From assembly GCF_900104515.1 (NCBI RefSeq), contig NZ_FNJL01000013.1, forward strand, positions 103,571-167,570: a stretch of 64,000 nt of DNA, given 5' to 3'. Of this stretch, positions 29,701 through 38,126 are shown one piece after another. Position 1 is the first letter of the stretch. Every line of letters begins with the position of its first letter. The notes under the pieces are model-generated. The model ran no database searches, had not been told where the DNA came from, and was given only the letters and a program-made list of their open reading frames with translations. Position numbers and translations under genes: made by a program. Source of the stretch: Paracidovorax cattleyae (GTDB lineage Bacteria > Pseudomonadota > Gammaproteobacteria > Burkholderiales > Burkholderiaceae_C).

Positions 29701-30949
29701 ACTTCATGCGCAGTATCACCCCGGCCAGCGAGGAGCGCAGGATTTCCGGGTCGGTGAAGCGCGGGCGGCCATTGAAGTCGGCCTCGTCGTAGAGACGGAT
29801 GCAGATCCCGTTGGCCACGCGGCCGCAGCGGCCGGCCCGCTGGTTGGCCGCCGCCTGGCTCACGGGCTCGATCAGCAACTGCTCGACCTTGCTGCGGAAG
29901 CTGTAGCGCTTCACGCGCGCGGTGCCGGCGTCGATCACGTAGCGGATGCCAGGCACGGTGAGCGAGGTCTCCGCCACGTTGGTCGCCAGCACGATGCGGC
30001 GGCCCGTGTGGCCTTCGAAGATGCGGTCCTGCTCGGCCTGCGAGAGGCGCGCGAACAACGGCAGCACTTCGGCGCCGCGCATTACCGGCTGGTAGGCCAG
30101 GTGTTTGCGCAGGTGGTCGGCGGCTTCGCGGATTTCCCGCTCGCCCGGCAGGAAGACGAGGATGTCGCCTGCCGCGTTGCCGGCCCAGAGTTCGTCCACG
30201 CCATCGGCGATGGCTTCGTTCAGGCCATAGTCGCGGCTGTCCTCGAAGGGCCGGTACCGCTGCTCCACCGGGAACGTGCGGCCGGACACGTAGATCACGG
30301 GTGCGGGCCCCTTGGCGGACTCGAAGTGCCTGGCGAAGCGCTCTGCATCGATCGTGGCCGAGGTGACCACGATCTTCAGGTCGGGCCGGCGCGGCAGGAT
30401 CTGGCGCAGGTAGCCCAGCAGGAAGTCGATGTTCAGGCTGCGCTCGTGCGCCTCGTCGATGATGATCGTGTCGTAGGCCGTCAGCAGCGGATCGGTCTGC
30501 GTCTCGGCCAGCAGGATGCCGTCCGTCATCAGCTTGACGGAGGCGTCGCGCGACAAGCGGTCCTGGAAGCGTACCTTGTAGCCGACCACGTCGCCGAGCG
30601 GCGTATGCAGCTCTTCGGCGATGCGCTTGGCGACGCTGCTCGCCGCGATACGGCGCGGCTGGGTATGGCCGATCAGGCGGCCCTTCTCGCCCGGGCGGGC
30701 ATTGCATTTGCCTCGGCCGAGCGCCAGCGCGATCTTGGGCAGCTGCGTGGTCTTGCCCGAGCCGGTTTCGCCGCAGACGATGATGACCTGGTGGGCCTGC
30801 ATCGCGGCCATGATCTCCTCGCGCCTGCCGGAAACCGGCAGGCCGGGCGGGAAGTCGATGCGCAGCGGCGCGGGCGATGCCGCCTGCCGGGGCGGTGCGG
30901 ACGGAGCGGGTGTGGGGACGGGGGAATTCGGGGGCACTGAACCTGTCAT
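26789..30949 (-). CDS. hrpA: ATP-dependent RNA helicase HrpA
   Basis: 1386 residues, slightly longer than E. coli HrpA. Walker A GETGSGKT at 60-67, DEAH at 165-168, an SAT motif and the QRAGRCGR motif VI give the DEAH/RHA helicase core in the first 500 residues. HA2/OB regions follow, then the DUF3418 C-terminal domain typical of HrpA. Two low-complexity Ala/Pro/Gly linkers interrupt the protein (near residues 560-600 and 1030-1110). HrpA acts on mRNA and stalled ribosomes. Start at 30949 is uncertain by a few codons (30961 also possible). Confidence 0.95.
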   Translation of the reverse strand: MTGSVPPNSPVPTPAPSAPPRQAASPAPLRIDFPPGLPVSGRREEIMAAMQAHQVIIVCGETGSGKTTQLPKIALALGRGKCNARPGEKGRLIGHTQPRRIAASSVAKRIAEELHTPLGDVVGYKVRFQDRLSRDASVKLMTDGILLAETQTDPLLTAYDTIIIDEAHERSLNIDFLLGYLRQILPRRPDLKIVVTSATIDAERFARHFESAKGPAPVIYVSGRTFPVEQRYRPFEDSRDYGLNEAIADGVDELWAGNAAGDILVFLPGEREIREAADHLRKHLAYQPVMRGAEVLPLFARLSQAEQDRIFEGHTGRRIVLATNVAETSLTVPGIRYVIDAGTARVKRYSFRSKVEQLLIEPVSQAAANQRAGRCGRVANGICIRLYDEADFNGRPRFTDPEILRSSLAGVILRMKSLHLGDVARFPFIEAPSGRAIADGYQLLAELGAVDDANELTPMGVELSRLPLDPRVGRMILEARDRQALDEVLVIASALSVQDVRDRPLEAQQQADQAHAKFDDEKSEFSGYLKLWKWINEARGGAPSLPSARAQRDAARKGAPSQAVLPVAQRQARGAEAAAPATGAAASMPVPTPTHKLSNRQYESLLRQNFISVRRLREWRDIHTQLLTVVTEHRWRLNIQPASYEQIHRSMLAGLLGNIGVKSEEEDWYLGARGIRFYKHPGAHLSKKPGRWIVAAELVETTRLFGRGIAAIEPQWIEEMGGHLLKKQMLDPHWERKAAQVTALERATLYGIAIYNNRRVNFGKVDPRTAREIFLREALVGDQWPQDWERRLPFLMANRKLIAKVEELEHKSRRQDVLVDEELIYAFYDQQVPADICTGADFDSWYREASRVKPDLLKLTRDELMRHEAAGITTSAFPRMVRLGGVDCAASYLHEPGDPRDGVTVTVPLFVLNQVSEERCEWLVPGMLKDKIQALLKSLPQRPRSRFVPLPDNAARLAELLGTPERFGQGSLVDVLLKQVRDETSLDVKRADFKLDMLSPHLFMNFRVVHEDGRQLGQGRNLGALKAEWGARARGAFQALAGLKLAGSSTETEGDASPAETAAVARPGKGNAQGRPPDGRTASAAGKSASAGPAAAPAPAAVPAGQRYTAWTFGELPELMEIRKGGQTLIGFPALIDGGDAVTIEVFDEPGVAAARHRAGLRRLFALQIKDALKYLEKNIPDLQKMAVAYMPLGTQEELRAQVIDVALDRAFLVDSLPTTEADFQRRVQEGRGRLTLIANEVARLAGAILLEYAAAARKIKDTKGAPEATQDAQQQLQRLIPKNFLAVAPWSQLAHFPRYLKAITLRLDKVRADAARDATRLAELRPQEQRYWRLLAERKGQVDARMEELRWLLEELRVSFFAQELRTPQPVSVKRLDKLWAQINS

Positions 30950-31331
30950 AGAGACCCGCATTATCCGAACGATCCGTTGGCGTGGTGCAACGCAGGCCAT
31001 CCGGCAGCCTTGCGTGCACACGGCAGCACCGGGGAAAATCCGCCGCGTCGCCTGCGCCGGCCGGCCCTGGCCTGCCTCCGACCCGCATCCGCCCCATTTC
31101 GCCACGGCAACGAGCAACCTTGCCGCGGCACACCACAGGACAGGAGCTTTTCCCCCATGACCCTTTCGTTCCACTGCATCGACTGACCACGGTTCCCCAC
31201 GCCCCGGCTGGACCGTGTGTTCCGTTTCACACACCGTCCGGCACGAGGCGGCGTTGCCCTCCCATGGAGTGGCAGGCACGCGAAGCCCCGGCCATCCAGC
31301 CGGGGCTTTTTCGTTGTGAGGAACCGCACGC
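30950..31331 (+). other. Intergenic region with candidate leader or small RNA ending in a terminator
   Basis: 382 bases. A tiny frame with a ribosome-binding site (MTLSFHCID, ATG at 31157, AGGAG at 31140-31144) is followed by an imperfect hairpin (GGACCGTGTGT at 31210-31220 with ACACACCGTCC at 31229-31239) and then by a strong terminator at 31283-31312 just before the next gene's ribosome-binding site. This arrangement suits an attenuated leader or an independent small RNA. No known riboswitch was recognised. Confidence 0.4.
31283..31312 (+). terminator. Rho-independent terminator upstream of a small basic-protein gene
   Basis: AAGCCCCGGC at 31283-31292 pairs with GCCGGGGCTT at 31299-31308, 6-base loop, followed by a T run (31307-31311). 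No annotated plus-strand gene lies upstream, so it terminates either a leader or a small RNA. Confidence 0.88.
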
Positions 31332-31574
31332 ATGAGTGCACAGAAACGCTCCCGCGCCTACGAGGCAGGCCGGGTGAAGGCATTGCGCCGCATGAAGCAG
31401 CCGGTCGCGCTGCATGTCGAGGCCAGCGCGCCACCCCGCAACCGCGTCGCGCGGGCCCTGGCGGCGCGCAGCCTCGGCGGCGGCGGAGGACGCCACATGC
31501 GCAGCCAGGGCGCGCAGCGCCGAGCCGACCGCATGGCACTGCAGCACGCGCTGCGCAGCGGCCGGGACGGCTGA
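31332..31574 (+). CDS. Small basic hypothetical protein
   Basis: 80 residues, very rich in Arg, Ala, Gly and Gln (SAQKRSRAYEAGRVKALRRMKQ at the start), predicted cytoplasmic and possibly nucleic-acid binding from charge alone. GTGAGGA precedes the ATG. It starts 20 bases after a terminator hairpin, so expression may depend on readthrough. No domain recognised; a protein-coding role is likely but not certain. Confidence 0.45.
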   Translation: MSAQKRSRAYEAGRVKALRRMKQPVALHVEASAPPRNRVARALAARSLGGGGGRHMRSQGAQRRADRMALQHALRSGRDG

Positions 31575-31642
31575 GGCCCCGCGCGCCGATTCCGTGGACA
31601 ATGGCAGCACCGGGACGCCCACCGTTCCCATGCCGCGCCGCG

Positions 31643-32998
31643 ATGCCCGCCCCCCTCTCCCCCGATCTCTCCACCCCTTCAACCGCATCCCCGATGCCGG
31701 CCCGGGCCGACCGGCGGCGCCATGTCGCCGTGATCGGAGCAGGCATCGTGGGCACGGCGTGCGCGATCGAGATCCTGCGCACCGGCCGCTCCGTGACGCT
31801 GCTCGATCCCCATGCGCCCGGCGGGCCGGAAGCGACGAGCTACGGCAACGCCGGCTGGCTGTCGTCCCATTCCATCCTCCCACCGTCCGGCCCGGGCATG
31901 TGGAAACAGCTGCCGGGCTATCTGCTGGACCCGCAGGGTCCGCTCACCGTGCGCTGGGGCTACCTGCCCCGCGCCCTGCCCTGGCTCTGGCGCTTCCTGC
32001 GCTCCGGGCGCACGCCGGCCCGCGTGGCCCGCACCGCGCATGCGCTGCGCCAGTTGCTGCGGGACGCGCCTGCGTTGCACGCGCGGCTGGCCGCTGATGC
32101 CGGCGTGCCGCACCTGGTCGCGCAGCAGGGCCTGCTGCATGTCTATCGCTCGCGCGCGGACTTCGAGGCCGATGCGTTCGGCTGGCGCCTGCGCGGCGAA
32201 GAGGGCATCGCCTTCCAGTCATTGGAAATCGGCGAGCTGCGCGCGCAGGAGCCCGAGCTGGCGCCGGAGTATGGCTTCGGGGTGCGCGTTGACGAGGCGG
32301 GCCATTGCGCCAACCCCGGTGCCTACCTCGCGGCACTGGCCGCGCATGCCCGGTCCCTGGGCGCACGCCGTGTCGCCACGCGGGCCACCGGGTTGCACAT
32401 CGCGTCGGGCCGCCTGGCCGCTGTCCGCACCGATGCAGGCGACGTGCCGTGCGATGCCGCGGTGATCGCGGCCGGCGCCTATTCCCGCCCCCTGGCCCGC
32501 GACGCGGGCGACCGGGTGTGGCTCGACACCGAACGCGGATACCACGCGATGCTGGACGTGCGCCGCCGGCAGGGCGAAGCACCGCCGCCCGGGCCGCGCA
32601 CCTCCACCATGGTGATGGACCGCAAGCTCATCGTCCACCAGATGGAGCACGGCCTGCGCGTGGCAGGCCAGGTGGAGATCGCCGGCCTGCAGGCAGCGCC
32701 GGACTGGCGCCGCGCGCGCATCCTGCTGGACCACCTGTTCGCGCTCTACCCCGCCCTGCCGCGCCCTGCGCTGGAAAGCGGCGCCCGGTTCTGGATGGGC
32801 CGGCGCCCCAGCACCAGCGACGGCCTGCCCTGCATCGGCCCCGCGACGGGTTGCGCGGACGTGGTCCACGCCTACGGGCACGGCCATGTCGGGCTGGGCT
32901 CGTCAGCCCGCACGGGCCGCGTGGTGGCGCAGCTGCTGGACGACTGCCCGCCGGAGATCGACATCGCGCCTTTCAGCCCCGGGCGCTGGCGACGATAA
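31643..32998 (+). CDS. FAD-dependent oxidoreductase, DadA/D-amino-acid dehydrogenase-like
   Basis: 451 residues from ATG 31643; an in-frame ATG at 31694 gives a 434-residue form that starts 11 residues before the FAD motif, equally plausible. Dinucleotide motif VIGAGIVGTACAIEIL, then a typical DAO-family middle and the C-terminal ARFWMGRRPSTSDGLP with GHGHVGLG near the end. Likely oxidises D-amino acids or a related amine and feeds electrons to the chain. Followed 91 bases later by argA on the same strand. Confidence 0.85.
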   Translation: MPAPLSPDLSTPSTASPMPARADRRRHVAVIGAGIVGTACAIEILRTGRSVTLLDPHAPGGPEATSYGNAGWLSSHSILPPSGPGMWKQLPGYLLDPQGPLTVRWGYLPRALPWLWRFLRSGRTPARVARTAHALRQLLRDAPALHARLAADAGVPHLVAQQGLLHVYRSRADFEADAFGWRLRGEEGIAFQSLEIGELRAQEPELAPEYGFGVRVDEAGHCANPGAYLAALAAHARSLGARRVATRATGLHIASGRLAAVRTDAGDVPCDAAVIAAGAYSRPLARDAGDRVWLDTERGYHAMLDVRRRQGEAPPPGPRTSTMVMDRKLIVHQMEHGLRVAGQVEIAGLQAAPDWRRARILLDHLFALYPALPRPALESGARFWMGRRPSTSDGLPCIGPATGCADVVHAYGHGHVGLGSSARTGRVVAQLLDDCPPEIDIAPFSPGRWRR

Positions 32999-33089
32999 TC
33001 CGGCGCGCACCGCACGGCGCCCGCCTTCCCGACAACCACCGCCTGCCCGACCGCGCAGGCTCCCGGCCCCGCCCCTTCATCTTCCCGCC

Positions 33090-34436
33090 ATGTCCGCTGT
33101 CTTCAATTTCACCTTCGTGCCCTGGTTCCGGTCGGTGGCGCCCTACATCCACAAGTTCCGCCACCAGACCTTCGTGATCGCGCTCACGGGCGAAGCAATC
33201 GCGGCCGGCAAGCTGCAGGCCATCGCGCAGGACCTGGCGATGATCCAGGCCATGGGCGTGAAGATCGTGCTGGTGCACGGCTTCCGCCCCCAGGTGAACG
33301 AGCAGCTCGCGGCCAAGGGACATGCGGCGCGGTACTCGCACGGCATCCGCATCACGGATTCGGTGGCGCTGGACTGCGCGCAGGAGGCGGCCGGGCAACT
33401 GCGCTACGAGATCGAGGCCGCGTTCAGCCAGGGCCTGCCCAACACGCCCATGGCGGGTTCCACGGTGCGCGTGATCTCGGGCAACTTCATCACCGCGCGC
33501 CCGGTGGGCATCGTGGACGGCGTGGATTTCAAGCATTCGGGGCTGGTGCGCAAGGTCGACGTGGCGGGCATCCGCCGCTCGCTGGAGATGGACGCGCTGG
33601 TGCTGATTTCGCCGTTCGGCTTCTCGCCCACCGGCGAGGCGTTCAACCTCACGATGGAGGAAGTGGCGACGTCCGTCTCCATCGCGCTCAAGGCGGACAA
33701 GCTCGTCTTCGTCTGCGAGGTGCCGGGCATCCGCACCGACCCCGAGCAGCCCGAGAGCGAGGACAACCCCATCGATACCGAACTGCCGCTGGCGCAGGCG
33801 CGGCAGATGCTGGCCCGCGTGCCCCCGGGCCAGAAGCCCACGGACACGGCGTTCTACCTGCAGCACTGCGTGAAGGCCTGCCACAACGGCGTGGAGCGCA
33901 GCCACATCATTCCGTTCGCGGTGGACGGCGCGCTGCTGCTGGAAATCTACGTGCACGACGGCATCGGCACCATGGTGGTGGATGAAAAGCTCGAGGAACT
34001 GCGCGAGGCCACGCCGGACGATGTGGGCGGCATCCTTCAGCTCATCGAGCCGTTCGAGAAGGACGGCACGCTGGTCAAGCGCGACCGCACCGAGATCGAA
34101 CGCGACGTCGCCAACTACACCATCATCGAGCACGACGGCGTGATTTTCGGCTGTGCCGCGCTCTACCCGTACCCGGAGGCCGGCACCGCCGAGATGGCCG
34201 CCGTCACGGTGTCGCCGCAGAGCCAGGGCACGGGCGACGGGGAAAAGCTGCTCAAGCGCATCGAGCAGCGCGCCCGTGCCATGGGCCTGAAAAGCCTGTT
34301 CGTGCTCACCACCCGCACGATGCACTGGTTCATCAAGCGCGGCTTCCAGCCGGTGGACCCGGACTGGCTGCCCGAGGCCCGCAAGAAGAAATACAACTGG
34401 GACCGCCGCAGCCAGGTGCTGGTGAAAACGCTCTGA
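33090..34436 (+). CDS. argA: Amino-acid N-acetyltransferase (N-acetylglutamate synthase)
   Basis: 448 residues: amino-acid-kinase-like domain (about 20-290, with VLVHGFRPQVNEQLAAKG as the arginine/NAG-binding region) joined to a GNAT acetyltransferase domain (about 300-445, with VSPQSQGTGDGEKLLKRIE as the acetyl-CoA loop). First step of arginine synthesis in this group, usually feedback-inhibited by arginine through the kinase-like domain. Confidence 0.95.
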   Translation: MSAVFNFTFVPWFRSVAPYIHKFRHQTFVIALTGEAIAAGKLQAIAQDLAMIQAMGVKIVLVHGFRPQVNEQLAAKGHAARYSHGIRITDSVALDCAQEAAGQLRYEIEAAFSQGLPNTPMAGSTVRVISGNFITARPVGIVDGVDFKHSGLVRKVDVAGIRRSLEMDALVLISPFGFSPTGEAFNLTMEEVATSVSIALKADKLVFVCEVPGIRTDPEQPESEDNPIDTELPLAQARQMLARVPPGQKPTDTAFYLQHCVKACHNGVERSHIIPFAVDGALLLEIYVHDGIGTMVVDEKLEELREATPDDVGGILQLIEPFEKDGTLVKRDRTEIERDVANYTIIEHDGVIFGCAALYPYPEAGTAEMAAVTVSPQSQGTGDGEKLLKRIEQRARAMGLKSLFVLTTRTMHWFIKRGFQPVDPDWLPEARKKKYNWDRRSQVLVKTL

Positions 34437-34458
34437 CGTCTTCTCCAGGGGCCGATGT

Positions 34459-35385
34459 TCAGCCCCTGCCGCCTGCGGCAGCGCCTTCCAGGGCCCAGCG
34501 TGCGGCCAGCGCGCCGACCCGGGCGATCGCTGCATCGCGCTGCTCCGCAGGCGCCGGACTGCCCGTCAGGTAGCAGCTCACCATCACCGCGCCACGGTCC
34601 GGCGGCCAGAACAGGCCCGCGTCGTTGCTGGTGCCGCGCGGACCGGTGCCCGTCTTTTCGCCGATGCGCCAGCCCTCCGGCATGCCGGCCCGCAGCCGCC
34701 GGTCGCCCGTGCGGTTGCCCACGAGCCAGGCGAGCATGCGCGCGCGCGCCGCGGCGGAAAGCGCCTCCCCCCGGGTGACGGCCCATACCGTGCGGGCCAT
34801 GGCACGGGGCGTGGTGGTGTCGCGCACCTCCCCGGGCGGCACGTCGTTGAGCGCCGGCTCCATGCGGTCCAGCCGGGTCTGGGAGTCGCCCAGCGAGCGC
34901 AGCCAGGCCGTGAGCGCGAGCGGCCCGCCCTGCGTGCCCAGCAGCAGGTTGGCGGCCGTGTTGTCGCTGAGCGTGACGGCCGCCTCGCACAGTTGCTCCA
35001 CGGTCATCCCATCGCCGTCCACGTGGCGTTCCGTCTCGGGCGAATATTCCATCAGGTCGGATTTGCGGTAGGTGATGCGGCGGTCCAGCCGCTCCTGCCC
35101 CTGGTCCACGCGCCGCAGCACATGGGCCGCCAGCACCAGCTTGAAGGTGCTGCACAGGGGAAACCGCTCGTCGCCCCGGTGCGCGCCCTGGCGCCCCGTG
35201 GCCATGTCGAGCAGCGCCACGCCCAGGCGTCCCCCGACCGACGCCTCGATCTCCTGCACCGCGCGGGCGAGCGCATCCGCGCCGGAACCCATGGATTTCC
35301 TGCCCCCGGCCCATACATCGGGCACCCACGGCGCAGCCGCCCCACACACTGCCGCCACCATCCACGTCCTTCTCGGCATCGCCAT
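34459..35385 (-). CDS. Class A beta-lactamase
   Basis: 308 residues. After a signal peptide (about 1-26), active-site motifs appear in order: Ser79-x-x-Lys82 (CSTFK), Ser140-Asp-Asn142, Glu176 in EPALN and Lys245-Thr-Gly247. These correspond to Ambler S70/K73, S130-N132, E166 and K234-G236. Cys78 precedes the nucleophile, as in PenA-like enzymes. All catalytic residues are present, so it should hydrolyse beta-lactams; spectrum cannot be judged from sequence alone. Divergent from an AmpR-like regulator. Confidence 0.95.
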   Translation of the reverse strand: MAMPRRTWMVAAVCGAAAPWVPDVWAGGRKSMGSGADALARAVQEIEASVGGRLGVALLDMATGRQGAHRGDERFPLCSTFKLVLAAHVLRRVDQGQERLDRRITYRKSDLMEYSPETERHVDGDGMTVEQLCEAAVTLSDNTAANLLLGTQGGPLALTAWLRSLGDSQTRLDRMEPALNDVPPGEVRDTTTPRAMARTVWAVTRGEALSAAARARMLAWLVGNRTGDRRLRAGMPEGWRIGEKTGTGPRGTSNDAGLFWPPDRGAVMVSCYLTGSPAPAEQRDAAIARVGALAARWALEGAAAGGRG

Positions 35386-35397
35386 TTCTTCACTCCG

Positions 35398-35408
35398 TTG
35401 TTGAACAA
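35398..35408. promoter_or_regulatory. Palindrome in the bla/LysR divergent promoter
   Basis: TTGTT-G-AACAA is a perfect 11-bp inverted repeat 12 bases upstream of the beta-lactamase start. It could be part of an AmpR-type operator, although the classical AmpR site is longer. Confidence 0.4.
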
Positions 35409-35493
35409 TGGCCGCAACGATATCGGCCCGCACGGCCGGTGACCATCGACAATAATTGGCATCTTCCCCCAGAAAAACTTCACCCCTCGCCCC

Positions 35494-36366
35494 ATGCACC
35501 TGCCGCTCAATGCCCTGCGGGCGTTCGAAGTCTCGGCGCGGCACCTGAACCTCACCCGCGCGGCGGAAGAGCTGCACGTGACGCAGACCGCGGTGAGCCA
35601 GCACATCCGCAACCTCGAAGAGCGCCTGGGCAAGCCGCTGTTCCGCCGGCTGCCGCGCGGGCTGGCGCTCACCGATGAAGGGCTGGCGCTGCTTCCGGCG
35701 CTGGCCGACGCGTTCGGCCGCATCGAGCGCGCGCTGGCGCAGTGCAGCGACACGCGCCCGCGCGAGGTGCTCACCGTGGGTGCCGTGGGCACCTTCGCCG
35801 TGGGATGGCTGCTGCCGCGGCTGCAGGCGTTCCAGCAGCAATGTCCGTTCGTGGACCTGCGCCTGCTCACCAACAACAACCGGGTGGACCTCGCGGGCGA
35901 AGGGCTGGACTGTGCCATCCGCTTCGGCGACGGCGCCTGGCACGGCACGGAGTCGGATCGCCTGCTGGAAGCGCCCCTCACGCCCATGTGCTCGCCCGCG
36001 CTCGCCGCCCGGCTGCGCGCGCCGGCCGACCTGGCGCGGGAGTCGCTGCTGCGCTCGTACCGCGCCGATGAATGGGCCGCCTGGTTCGGTGCCGCGGGCG
36101 TGGCCTGCCCGGTGGTGCGGGGCACGGTGTTCGACTCGTCCCTGGCCCTGGCCGAAGCGGCAGCGCAGGGTGCGGGCGCGGCCCTGCTGCCCGCACGCCT
36201 GTTCGAGCGCGAATTGCGCCAGGGCCGGCTGGTGCGGCCGTTCGGCCACGAGATCGCGCTCGGGGCCTACTGGCTCACGCGCCTGCGGTCGCGCGCCGCG
36301 TCGCCCGCGCTCACGGCCTTCCGGGAATGGCTGCTGCAGGCCTGCGCCGTGGGCATGGCGCCGTAG
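35494..36366 (+). CDS. ampR: LysR-type regulator, AmpR/GcvA-like
   Basis: 290 residues. HTH in RAAEELHVTQTAVSQHIRNLEERLG (about 20-44) and the AmpR/GcvA subgroup opening LPLNALRAFEVSARH. The effector domain begins about 90. Divergent placement beside a class A beta-lactamase is the classic AmpR arrangement, in which the regulator responds to cell-wall muropeptides and switches on the lactamase. A GcvA-type regulator borrowed for this role is the alternative. Confidence 0.85.
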   Translation: MHLPLNALRAFEVSARHLNLTRAAEELHVTQTAVSQHIRNLEERLGKPLFRRLPRGLALTDEGLALLPALADAFGRIERALAQCSDTRPREVLTVGAVGTFAVGWLLPRLQAFQQQCPFVDLRLLTNNNRVDLAGEGLDCAIRFGDGAWHGTESDRLLEAPLTPMCSPALAARLRAPADLARESLLRSYRADEWAAWFGAAGVACPVVRGTVFDSSLALAEAAAQGAGAALLPARLFERELRQGRLVRPFGHEIALGAYWLTRLRSRAASPALTAFREWLLQACAVGMAP

Positions 36367-36389
36367 CCCCGGCTTATCATCCCCGCCCC

Positions 36390-38057
36390 ATGCCCGAGAT
36401 CCTGACCGCCGCCCTCTACCACTTCGCGACGCTGCCCGACTGCGATGCGCTGCGCGCGCCCCTGCAGGCCGAATGCGACCGCCACGGCGTGCGCGGCCTG
36501 CTGCTCCTGGCCCCGGAAGGCGTCAACGGCACCATCGCCGGTACGGAGGACGGAGTTCGGGCGGTGCTGGCAATGCTCCGTGCCCAGCCGCCGCTGGCCG
36601 CCCTGCGGCACAAGGAAGCCTGGGGCGACCGCATGCCCTTCTATCGCATGCGCGTGCGGGTCAGGCGCGAGATCGTCACCCTGGGCGTACCCGGCGTGGA
36701 TGCGGCCCGCGATGCCGGCACCTACGTGAAGCCCGGGGACTGGAACGCGCTCATCGATGACCCCGAGGTGGTGGTGATCGACGTGCGCAACGGCTACGAG
36801 AGCGCCATCGGCAGCTTCGCGCGTGCCGTGCGGCCCGAGACCCGGAGCTTCACCGAATTCCCCGCCTGGGTGGAGGCGCAGACCGCGCCTGGCGGACTGC
36901 TGGCCGGCAAGCCCCGCGTGGCCATGTTCTGCACCGGCGGCATCCGCTGCGAGAAATCCACGGCGCTGCTGCGCATGCAGGGGTTCGGCGAGGTCTATCA
37001 CCTCGAAGGCGGCATCCTGCAGTACCTGGAAGACGTGCCCGCCGAAGGCAGCCGCTGGGAAGGCGACTGCTTCGTATTCGATGAGCGGGTCTCCGTGTCC
37101 CATGGCCTCGTGCCCGGAAGGCACCAGCACCTGTGCCGTTCCTGCCGCATGCCGCTCGGCCCGCAGGACCTGGCCTCGCCCGACTACCTGCCGGGCGTGC
37201 GATGCCCGCACTGCCACGGCACGCGGCCCGCCGGGGAAGAACGCGCGCTGGCAGAGCGGGAGCGGCAGATGGCGCTGGCCAGGCAGCGCGGCACGGAGCA
37301 CCTGGGCGCCCGCCTGCGCACGCCGCACCGTGCCGGCCAGGATGCGGGCCTCGCTGCGCAGGGGCATGGCCTCGGGCCCATCGAATCCGGCACCTTCCTG
37401 CCGGTGCTCTACAGCTTCCGCCGGTGCCCATACGCCATCCGGGCGCGCATGGCGATCGCCGCCAGCGAACAGCGCTGCGAATGGCGGGAAGTGGTGCTGC
37501 GCGACAAACCGGCCGCGCTGCTGGCGGCTTCGCCCAAAGGCACGGTGCCCGTTCTGGTGCTGCCCGGGGGCCAGGTGCTGGAGCAGAGCCTGGACATCAT
37601 GCGGTGGGCGCTGACGCGCCATGACCCCCAGGGCTGGCTGCAGGCCGGCGAGCCGGACGATGTGGAAGCGCTGATCGCCTCCTGCGACGGCCCGTTCAAG
37701 CAGGCGCTGGACCGGTGCAAGTACCCTGAACGCCATCCGGAGGTGCCACCGGGAGCGGCGCAGTCACAGGCCCGGGAATGGCTTGAAGGCCTGGAGGACA
37801 GGCTGGCACGCGGTGCATTCCTGTGCGGAAACCGCGCCTCTTTGACCGATGTGGCGCTCATGCCCTTCGTGCGCCAGTACGCGGCCATCGACCGCACGAA
37901 CTGGGACTCCCGGCCCTGGCCGCGCCTGCAGGCGTGGCTGGTGGCATGGGAGAGTGGAGCGCTCTTCGAACAGGTGATGCACAAGGCCCTGGCGTGGCGC
38001 GAAGGACAGGAAGCGCGGTACTTTCCGCCCGGACCGGTCAGCGACAGCGCCGCTTGA
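36390..38057 (+). CDS. trhO: TrhO-type rhodanese tRNA hydroxylase fused to a glutathione S-transferase domain
   Basis: 555 residues. Residues 1-330 match TrhO (YceA/UPF0176): an N-terminal ferredoxin-like domain with LLLAPEGVNGTIAGT, a rhodanese domain with catalytic Cys181 in MFCTGGIRCEKS, and a C-terminal cysteine cluster C249-x2-C252 and C272-x2-C275. TrhO makes 5-hydroxyuridine at tRNA position 34. From about 336 a glutathione S-transferase-like protein follows, with thioredoxin-fold active site SFRRCPYAIRARM (Cys346) and a helical C-terminal half to 550. A single open frame spans both, with no internal ribosome-binding site seen. Stand-alone TrhO is about 280-350 residues. Confidence 0.85.
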   Translation: MPEILTAALYHFATLPDCDALRAPLQAECDRHGVRGLLLLAPEGVNGTIAGTEDGVRAVLAMLRAQPPLAALRHKEAWGDRMPFYRMRVRVRREIVTLGVPGVDAARDAGTYVKPGDWNALIDDPEVVVIDVRNGYESAIGSFARAVRPETRSFTEFPAWVEAQTAPGGLLAGKPRVAMFCTGGIRCEKSTALLRMQGFGEVYHLEGGILQYLEDVPAEGSRWEGDCFVFDERVSVSHGLVPGRHQHLCRSCRMPLGPQDLASPDYLPGVRCPHCHGTRPAGEERALAERERQMALARQRGTEHLGARLRTPHRAGQDAGLAAQGHGLGPIESGTFLPVLYSFRRCPYAIRARMAIAASEQRCEWREVVLRDKPAALLAASPKGTVPVLVLPGGQVLEQSLDIMRWALTRHDPQGWLQAGEPDDVEALIASCDGPFKQALDRCKYPERHPEVPPGAAQSQAREWLEGLEDRLARGAFLCGNRASLTDVALMPFVRQYAAIDRTNWDSRPWPRLQAWLVAWESGALFEQVMHKALAWREGQEARYFPPGPVSDSAA

Positions 38058-38126
38058 GGGCTGCCGACCGCGCCCGGCAGGGCGCTGCCAATGCACGGAC
38101 CGCAGGATTCAGCGGCCCGGAGAAGC

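Noticed and set aside
27062..30940. Plus-strand open frame of about 1290 codons
   Set aside because: It is antisense to hrpA, has no recognisable domain and is His/Arg/Gly-biased in the way GC-rich antisense frames are.
31200..31312. Guanidine-II riboswitch (paired hairpins)
   Set aside because: The hairpin loops lack the ACGR loop sequence of that class.
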